Shown: in pieces, positions 56,957 through 64,000 of the stretch
Numbering within the stretch: the stretch's first letter is position 1
Layout: each line of letters begins with the position of its first letter
From: Morinoia aosen
Lineage: Eukaryota > Arthropoda > Malacostraca > Amphipoda > Talitridae
Direction: 5' to 3'
DNA: 64,000 nucleotides
NCBI GenBank assembly: GCA_030386875.1
Contig: CM059559.1
Location: forward strand, 70,074,392-70,138,391
Position numbers and translations under genes: made by a program
Notes under the pieces: model-generated
What the model saw: the letters and a program-made list of their open reading frames with translations, nothing else
The model's database searches: none
Told to the model about the DNA's origin: nothing

Positions 56957-59434
56957 TTGCTCCCCCTCCCAAATGTTGAGAGAGCACTATACAAAAATAA
57001 TAAAACGGTTAACCGAAATTTTAAAGGATTCGCAGATTTTACGCAATCAATGAAAGTACAATACATTATTTGAGAAAAAATATTTTAAACGACAGTTCGA
57101 ACCGAGCAAGAACTATTATGAAATCGCTTGTAACCGTTTTACATTAAATTACGTTAACCGTATCGCAAATTATATTACCAAAAAGCGAAAGAAATTAACA
57201 AATGTTATCACGCCAAGCCTTACTACAGTTCAATCGAAACAAGCAATCACGAGGGTAACTCGAGCGAACATCATATATACGTACCCGTTCGTGAAAAAAA
57301 ACTCCGATACATCGCTAAACGCATAGTTAGCAAACACAAGAACCGATTACATTATCAAAAAGATTATAGAATAAACGCAAGCAGCTAGATTAGAGGTAAC
57401 GCATTTAACGCACTAAAAATTAGAACGCGCAGGAGGAAGAAAAAAAAATGTCAGTAGCTCCCATGAAGTACAAAAATAAACCGTAGAAAAACATGTTAAG
57501 TAAACATTGCCTATCAACAATTTACCATTCGCCATCAACCTTTCAGTCACAAATATTCCTATAAGTAAACGGCAAAAAGACACAATACGGTGAAGTAAAT
57601 TTGTAGAAAACTAAACATTAAATTTACGCATCGCAAAACAAAATTCAACAGTTAGAAAAACCGCATTCAACAAAAAATTTTAAAATTTTAAATTTTCAAC
57701 TTTTTTTTTTCATTTAAATTCTTAACTTATTACCTCGATCAACCTTCAAGAGAAAAACCCAGGGTGACCACGTTCTCAACATAGAAATTTATGGAAATGA
57801 GTATAAAACTTAAATACTAAAAGCAATAGCAAAAGCAAGGAAAACACGCAAAAAGCAAAGCAACTGACTTACCGTGCATCAAAAAAAATTTACTGCACGA
57901 TGACTGCCACGTTGAACGATGAAAAAGGATAATAGCAAAACGCCATAAAACGCCATCTTATCCATAAGACGTTAATTCAACTTAAATCAACTCGCTAATT
58001 ACGCATTAAATATCGGAATTACCACAAAAACTTTTCGATTATTTTACCAACCACATGTTTAAACATTTCAAAATTTCGCAAGAAATTTCCGCAAGCAATT
58101 GGGAAGTATACCATCAAAAATTTTCAGTTCGAAGCAACCCATTTTTAAATTAGAAACGTCCCAGTAAATTTCTAACGCAATAACTAATAATAAAAAAATT
58201 TTTTAATGAACATCTTAAGAGTTTAACGCGTCAATATTAAAAACACGGCAAGTTTAAAATTAATATTACATACTTAAGATTATCGAACACTGCGCACATT
58301 TTTTATCGCGTGTTTCATGCGACTTGCATTTTTCCTAATTCACTGCGCGCCAATTTTCAAATAATTTAAAATCTAACACTTTTTAAATTAAATTTTCAAC
58401 TAATTCCATAAAATTTTTCAACTTTTTCATTTATCAACTTTTCTCGGGGACGTCCTGCCCGCTTTACGTGAGGTAAATTTATCACTAAAGTTCTTAACGT
58501 TGATCTCGTAGACTAAGTAAAATCGTTGCTCTCCTACGAAGACTATGAAGAATCATGGCGAGTCCTAACGTCGACAATAGGATTAGACTTTTCGATTATT
58601 TTGGTCGAACGCCACTGTCGTGCAGATGACCAGACAATCGTCGTTTCCAGCGAAAGTCGTCGCCGCACCCGGGAGAGCCTCGCCCTCAAACGCTTCAGCC
58701 ATGGGTGATTCGTCCCGCGCATGTACTGCAAGGAACAATTACAGAGAAATTAGCATGGCCGTTACATAAATTAAAAATAAATACAACATATAATTTGGTA
58801 TCAGATCTCGGTTGTCTGACAACTGTCCTTGAACAACCACGTTAGTCTTGCCTTAAAGCAAATAAACGCTGATCGTATGTGACCGGTGACAATACACCTT
58901 TCTCACGAAAGTAATCTAAATTTTGCTGATCGTCGGCCATTCCGACGGAACAAAAATAGCACTGCGGTACATGTCCGCAGTGTCAAAACAACCCATCTCG
59001 CAAGGTGAACAGCAACCTCAGCTATTTGCAATTCGACGTTGTCGCATCCGTTCATGATTAAAACTGTCAATTTAGCAATACGGATGTCTGAGTGAATTCA
59101 AGAAAAAAATTAATGAAACGTCTTAGCGACAGCTAAACGAGACAGTACAAATTCCTCTGGGGTAAATGCCTAAACATTACATCAAATTACTTGAGCATAA
59201 AGCAACAGTAAGATTAACATATACAAATACAACGCATTGATTACTCAGATATTATTAATGCAAGGCATATTGCATATAGCGAAAAAAATGCTTCTAAAAT
59301 TATGATTATATTCCTTAACATTATTGATAAACAAACGGTAAACCAACGGTAAAAGGGTAAAAAAAACGTTAAAAAGGGTAATTCGCTACTCGTCGATTAG
59401 TTAGAACGTCCTATAGTCCAATGAATTCGTCGTT
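56957..59434. other. AT-rich region between the polypurine tract and gypsy pol
   Basis: About 2.4 kb with no supported ORF. If the LTR call is right this is an unusually long 3' untranslated region, possibly a decayed env region. At 58450 a short GC-rich word GGGGACGTCCTGCC resembles GGGACGTCCTGG, next to the pol stop of the other gypsy element at 42967. Confidence 0.5.
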
Positions 59435-62400
59435 TTAACTCACAGATTTTACCTGTTTGAGTGGTAAAAGATGATTAAGGTTACTTCTAATGATTTTAGA
59501 CCCAATTTTAATATCAGCGTAATTACGTTTAACCTTTTGGACTACTGCTGGACCAATCCAAGTTAATTCAAGTTTATGGGTCTTGTTATGATTCCTCAAA
59601 AGTACTCTATCACCAACGTGAATATCCTTATTGCGCCGCTTAAGGTTTCTATAGAGATTTCCCTCTGTTGTGTTGTTAATAATTAAATTTCGTATATTTT
59701 CTACTGTTCGAACGGCTTCTCTAGCTCTAATATTCACTAAATCTATTTCTTCTTCAAAACTGTAAATGACTGAATCGAAACTGTCAGACTGATAATATGC
59801 ACACGTATCGCGATTGAACATTACATAGCTTGGTGTTTCGCCAATAGTAGAGTTTAAAGAATTATTCAAGGCATTTTCTACTACTTCCAATAATTGGTCC
59901 CACTCTACATTAACAAGTGTATTAATATAGAGTTTCAACAGATTCGTAATTTTTTTATTGTTGCGCTCCACAATAGCATTAGAATGTGGGCTGTAAGCCA
60001 AAACTTCCCTTTTTGAAATGGCATGTAATTTTGCAAACTGTTTGAGAGCCACTGATTTAAACTCATAAGCATTATCTGAAATGAGCGTCTTAGGGTAACC
60101 GAGTAGCGAGAAACAGTTGCTTAAGCAAGAAATCACTGTTTCTGTATTTCGATTTGAAATTGCATATAAACGACAAAACCTCGAAAACAGGTCAATCACA
60201 ACAAGAATATATTTATTCCCATTATCAGTTACTTTAAGTGGCCCAAGCAGATCAATTGATACAACTTCGAAAGGTTTTGTAGCTATTGGAGCTGTTAAAA
60301 TTTTGATTGGAACTGAAGGTCTTGCTTTAATAATTTTACACACCTCGCAATGCTGAACAAATTTGCGCACAATTGTTTTCTCTAACTGATTCCAATATTT
60401 CAACTTAAATTTGAACAAAGTATGCTTGCAGTCTACATGGTATAAACTATGTATCGCTATGATAGCTTTACTCATTAATGAATTAGGAACGACTGCAGTC
60501 AAAATTGTACTCGGTCGATTATCGATTTCTCTACGTCTATAAAGAATATTATTTAACGTTAGAAATTTATCTAAGTCAGGAATAGTCGAAACACTGTCAT
60601 GCAACAAAGCATTCTTAATCTCTATACAGAAAGCGTCGTTGTTTTGTTCGTCGATAAATTCCTTAATCGTCCAAGATATCTCAGCTTCAGTTGGTATGTA
60701 ACTAAGCAGCTTGGGACAAGCGTGTTTGTCTCCGTCAAGACCGTCTCTAACCGGCAGGTCATCTGCCTCGTCGGTCGTCATGCGTGCGTGCGTCTGTCGC
60801 TTCCGTGCACGTGTCTCTGCAATGCAAACTTCCGATTCAATCGCTGATTCCAAATCGTCACAAGAATTTAGCTCTTTAAGATTTAGTTTCTCGTTATTAA
60901 TAGGTAATCTGCTCAAATAATCAGCCACAACATTTTCTTTCCCAGGAAGGTATTTAACAACCGGGTCATAGGAATTTACATTGATGCACCAGCGTGACAT
61001 ACTGGTATCGTCGGGTAATTTTTTATTAAACAGTGGTGCAAGAGGGCGGTGGTCGGTGTAGACGCGAACCGTATACCCTGTAATTAAGTATCTAAAATGT
61101 TTTAAGGCAGCGTGTATCGCGTAGAATTCTTTTTTCGTAGTCGAGTATCTACGCTGGCTGGAGTTTAAATTTTTACTATAGTAAGCTATAGGTCTTAGAA
61201 TTTTGTCGCTTGAATCATCTGCTTGCATTAAAACAGCACCAATTCCTGAATTGGAAGCGTCTGTGAAAACATGGAAGTCCTTAGTATAGTCGGGATGTCT
61301 CAGAACTGTGTCAGAAGTCAATAGAGATATCATAAACTCAAAACTTTTTTGACATTCGTCAGTCCAAGTATAAACTACATTTTTTCTCAAAAGAGTATAC
61401 AAGGGACTTGCTATCCCAGCGAAATTTGGTAGGAAACTGCGGAAATAATTCGCTAAACCTAAAAACTGTTGTAATTCTTTAACATTGTTTGGCGCTCGGC
61501 ATTCTTGTAATTTTTTTGAATATTTACATTTAATTCCATCTGCGGCAATGATATGGCCCAAATATTCGAGCTCTTTCTTGAAGAAATGGCATTTCTCAAG
61601 CTTTAAGGATAATTCACCGGACCGCAGCATTTTAAGGACAATTTCTATATCAGCCAAGTGCTGATCCTTGTTTTTTGAAAATACCAATATATCGTCTAGA
61701 AAGACGAAGGCTAGTTTACCCAGAATGGGTGCAAGAGCAGATGTCATAACTCTTTGAAATATTCCCGGCGAAGTAGAAAGACCAAAGGGTACACGGCAGA
61801 AATGATATTTACGGTAATTTACGCTAAATGCCGTGTACTTTCTACTCTCTTTTTCTAATTCAATTTGATGGAATGCACTGCGCAAATCAAGGTTAGAGAA
61901 CCACGTGTTACCTCCTAACGTTGCTAGGATATCGTCAATGCGGGGAATCGGATATGAATGTTTAATTAAAACTTTATTCAAGGCTCGAAAATCGATAACG
62001 GGCCGTAAACCTCCTGACTTCTTTTTAACTACAATGACAGGAAAATTAAAATCAGAGGACGACTCCTCTATTATTCCCTGATCGAGCATATCGTTAGTTA
62101 TTCTCATTACCTCTTCTTGGTACTTATGAGGTATGCGGTAGGGAGCCAAATTTAACACAGGCGCATCAGTCTTCAACTGAATATGATGCTTCAAAATATT
62201 GGTTACACCTATTTTTTCTCCTTCCAAAGTCACTACGTCACGGAATTTATTTAACAAATTAACTAAAGGTAATTGAATGTCTTCTTCATTACAGGAAATA
62301 TCATTTACCCTTAAGTCACGTCTTAACTCCTTTTCTCCACCTTCTCCACTTATTACACCTCCTTGCATTAAACCTACATTTATTTCGGCATTAATTACTC

Positions 62401-63796
62401 CCACTTCTCCATTCGATTCTAACTTCTTATTATCAACAATATCAACAGAAATTGCACCTCTGCCACGAGTATCAGCTTCCGAACAAAGTTTCCTATCAAC
62501 TATGGCATTCCTTCCGCCACATGTCGATTTAACTTCCATCGTATCTGACCCCGCGACAGAATTTACTTCAACCTCACACGCATCTCTGAGCGCTGTGTCA
62601 ACACTTGTTAAATACATTTCGCTCTCAATATCATCAGATTTTATCAATTCCACGTTGCATAGCATCGTGTTCTCAGAGAAGTACAACGTCTCCTCATTAG
62701 CATTTAGAACCATGACCGGTACCACACCGTCTTCATTTACTTGCACAATTGAGTCAGCTATGAAAGCACCATTGTCAAGACATCTTTTGAGAACCATATA
62801 TTCTCCTACAATTGGTTTCCTAATGAACCCATAAACAACGTTAAGCGAATTACCAGGTACTTCAGCCTGATTACAATGAACAATTAATTGTTTTGTTCTC
62901 ATTGTCTGTGCCTGAGCTACCGCAGCTCTCATGGTCTGTCTCTGAGCTACCACAGCTCTCATTGTCCTGCAGTCAGCATTTTTTCTCCTGCAGTCAGCAT
63001 TGTTTCTGCCGCAGTCATCATTTTTCCTGCTGCAGTCATCATTTTTTAATTGCCTCTTGGTCTTTCTGGCGACCGCAATCTCTGATAATAGACAATCACT
63101 ATTCACTATTTTTCGCATTACAACTTCTCTGCTTAACAAAGGTTCCACATTTAGATCTTGAAAAGGAATTGCAACATTATTCCAAAGAAGTTCCTTCTCT
63201 CTGAAGTTTATTACGGCGTCCTTTAAGACGTCACGACCTAGAATTAAATCATAGTTAAATTTAGCTTCACGGACAATAAGTGCACTTGTTTTAATTACTT
63301 TACTGGTGCCCGGGATTTTAATGGATAACTCTACCTCACCGGTCACGTCGCTTTTTCCGCTTATCCCCTTGACTCTTAATTTACTCGGCTTGACTTCATC
63401 ACTCAAATTTTTAATCTGTCTGTAACTAATTAGGCACTTCTCCGATCCACTGTCAAGTAAGGCATTCAGATACTGATCGTTATTTCGAATAATGATTGTC
63501 GGCTTGTTGCACTCCTTGAATGACACTAATCCAGAATTTTTATCAACATTCTTTACAACGGACACCGAAAAATATGATTCCACCGTTTTGCCTTGACAAT
63601 GGTCATTTTCAAGCTCTTCTTCTTGTAATAAACTATATCTATTTTTACAGTTAAACACAGGGTCAACATACGATTTGGTTATCTCGGTGGTATCTGGGAT
63701 TGCCACGGTTTCTAGTTTAACGAGGTTGGTACCGTTAAATACCTCGGGCTCAATCTGTTTCAATTCCTCCCTACTACCTTCACCTAGTGAAAAAAA
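59435..63796 (-). CDS. pol: Second gypsy-type Pol polyprotein, intact
   Basis: 1461 codons with no stop. Numbering from 63820: aspartic protease with LNALLDSGSEKCLIS (Asp123) and LILGRDVL. Then a repeat-rich linker (residues 258-310) and RT from about 575 with FSNLDLRSAFHQIEL (Asp645) and FVFLDDILVFSKN (FLDD 707-710). RNase H has HVFTDASNSGIG, KEFYAIHAAL and YTDHRPLAPL. Integrase has HVDCKH and CEVCKII, then SIDLLGPLKVTD, LISDNAYEFKS and NAIVERNNKK (D, D, E). The palm reads FLDD rather than YVDD, which occurs in gypsy relatives. No LTR divergence can be measured because one end is outside. Confidence 0.92.
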   Translation of the reverse strand, partial: FFSLGEGSREELKQIEPEVFNGTNLVKLETVAIPDTTEITKSYVDPVFNCKNRYSLLQEEELENDHCQGKTVESYFSVSVVKNVDKNSGLVSFKECNKPTIIIRNNDQYLNALLDSGSEKCLISYRQIKNLSDEVKPSKLRVKGISGKSDVTGEVELSIKIPGTSKVIKTSALIVREAKFNYDLILGRDVLKDAVINFREKELLWNNVAIPFQDLNVEPLLSREVVMRKIVNSDCLLSEIAVARKTKRQLKNDDCSRKNDDCGRNNADCRRKNADCRTMRAVVAQRQTMRAAVAQAQTMRTKQLIVHCNQAEVPGNSLNVVYGFIRKPIVGEYMVLKRCLDNGAFIADSIVQVNEDGVVPVMVLNANEETLYFSENTMLCNVELIKSDDIESEMYLTSVDTALRDACEVEVNSVAGSDTMEVKSTCGGRNAIVDRKLCSEADTRGRGAISVDIVDNKKLESNGEVGVINAEINVGLMQGGVISGEGGEKELRRDLRVNDISCNEEDIQLPLVNLLNKFRDVVTLEGEKIGVTNILKHHIQLKTDAPVLNLAPYRIPHKYQEEVMRITNDMLDQGIIEESSSDFNFPVIVVKKKSGGLRPVIDFRALNKVLIKHSYPIPRIDDILATLGGNTWFSNLDLRSAFHQIELEKESRKYTAFSVNYRKYHFCRVPFGLSTSPGIFQRVMTSALAPILGKLAFVFLDDILVFSKNKDQHLADIEIVLKMLRSGELSLKLEKCHFFKKELEYLGHIIAADGIKCKYSKKLQECRAPNNVKELQQFLGLANYFRSFLPNFAGIASPLYTLLRKNVVYTWTDECQKSFEFMISLLTSDTVLRHPDYTKDFHVFTDASNSGIGAVLMQADDSSDKILRPIAYYSKNLNSSQRRYSTTKKEFYAIHAALKHFRYLITGYTVRVYTDHRPLAPLFNKKLPDDTSMSRWCINVNSYDPVVKYLPGKENVVADYLSRLPINNEKLNLKELNSCDDLESAIESEVCIAETRARKRQTHARMTTDEADDLPVRDGLDGDKHACPKLLSYIPTEAEISWTIKEFIDEQNNDAFCIEIKNALLHDSVSTIPDLDKFLTLNNILYRRREIDNRPSTILTAVVPNSLMSKAIIAIHSLYHVDCKHTLFKFKLKYWNQLEKTIVRKFVQHCEVCKIIKARPSVPIKILTAPIATKPFEVVSIDLLGPLKVTDNGNKYILVVIDLFSRFCRLYAISNRNTETVISCLSNCFSLLGYPKTLISDNAYEFKSVALKQFAKLHAISKREVLAYSPHSNAIVERNNKKITNLLKLYINTLVNVEWDQLLEVVENALNNSLNSTIGETPSYVMFNRDTCAYYQSDSFDSVIYSFEEEIDLVNIRAREAVRTVENIRNLIINNTTEGNLYRNLKRRNKDIHVGDRVLLRNHNKTHKLELTWIGPAVVQKVKRNYADIKIGSKIIRSNLNHLLPLKQVKSVS
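62906..63053 (-). repeat. Two coding minisatellites inside the second gypsy pol
   Basis: At 62970-63053 a 21-bp unit (CAGTCAGCATTTTTTCTCCT type) occurs four times, giving seven-residue repeats of the NDDCSRK/NADCRRK type. Next to it a 30-bp unit occurs twice, encoding RAVVAQRQTM-like repeats. They sit between protease and RT and keep the frame open. Confidence 0.8.
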
Positions 63797-64000
63797 TCGC
63801 TTGACTTGCTCTCCGCCCAATGAACTTCACTTTGGCCACGATTTGTGCTACCTCTACCGCGTAAATACGCTTTATAACTCCTAATCTCCGCACCTGACGC
63901 TCTACAGTTTTTTACAATATGAGTTCCGCCGCACGCAAAACACCCTCTCGGAAACTGACCTCTTGGAGATCTGCACTCAAAGTGCCCTACCATCGAACAG
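63784..64000 (-). CDS. gag: C-terminal end of the second gypsy Gag (continues past the window)
   Basis: The frame is open to the right edge. It contains the zinc knuckle CFACGGTHIVKNC (CX2CX4HX3-4C) and a basic RGRGSTNRGQ stretch, and stops at TAG 63784-63786. Gag ends with SSDFFH directly before the stop, over the slippery run. Confidence 0.8.
   Translation of the reverse strand, partial: CSMVGHFECRSPRGQFPRGCFACGGTHIVKNCRASGAEIRSYKAYLRGRGSTNRGQSEVHWAESKSSDFFH
63790..63796 (-). promoter_or_regulatory. -1 ribosomal frameshift site T TTT TTT
   Basis: The gag codons GAT TTT TTT CAC TAG contain T TTT TTT in the correct phase, two codons before the gag stop. The pol frame is -1 relative to gag and open here, so slipping would fuse Gag to Pol. 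Confidence 0.72.

Noticed and set aside
62277-63204. Plus-strand ORFs of 185 and 103 codons
   Set aside because: Antisense shadows of gypsy pol and its internal repeats.

Overview
The window is eukaryotic and looks like intergenic DNA of an invertebrate, most plausibly an arthropod. It is AT-rich, has no operon-like gene order, and is packed with nested transposable elements: BEL/Pao and Ty3/gypsy LTR elements, I-like, CR1/L2-like and RTE-like LINEs, a Penelope-like element, Tc1-like DNA, piggyBac-type MITEs and tRNA-derived SINEs. The species cannot be named from the sequence. No rRNA, CRISPR or prokaryotic gene is present.

Layout. 0-10 kb: a fragment of a dispersed repeat (its inverted partner is at 30.2-30.9 kb), a 26-bp minisatellite, two inverted CR1/L2-like LINE fragments, SINE copies and a dead Tc1-like transposase. 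9.8-11 kb: microsatellite-rich satellite-like DNA. 10.98-20.3 kb: one BEL/Pao element with both long LTRs, broken gag-pol, 36-bp and 24-bp minisatellites and a SINE inside its 5' LTR. 20.5-22.1 kb: piggyBac-type MITEs, one nested in another. 23.2-26.5 kb: a decayed minus-strand LINE with endonuclease and RT. 26.8-36.6 kb: a cluster of a short retroposon family with a (TAATC)n tail, one copy split by a 675-bp hairpin transposon, plus a probable 1.7-kb solo LTR. 36.06-36.50 kb: a short minus-strand ORF for a possible secreted single-Ig-domain protein.

37.3-50.9 kb: an I-like LINE with a duplicated gag region and no endonuclease, split by a nearly intact, young Ty3/gypsy element (40765-49240) flanked by a perfect 4-bp target duplication. 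That element has a canonical -1 frameshift heptamer between gag and pol. 51.1-53.9 kb: two candidate host exons with splice sites. 54.8-56.8 kb: a Penelope-like element with RT and GIY-YIG domains. 59.4 kb to the right edge: a second gypsy-type element on the minus strand, with an intact 1461-codon pol and a gag that leaves the window.

The working parts are selfish: gag, protease, RT, RNase H and integrase of the two gypsy elements could cooperate in retrotransposition; the other autonomous elements carry stops or frameshifts. The likely cellular sequences are small: the exon at 53780-53897, the possible terminal exon at 51127-51509, the Ig-like ORF at 36057-36503 and, weakly, 22705-22834.
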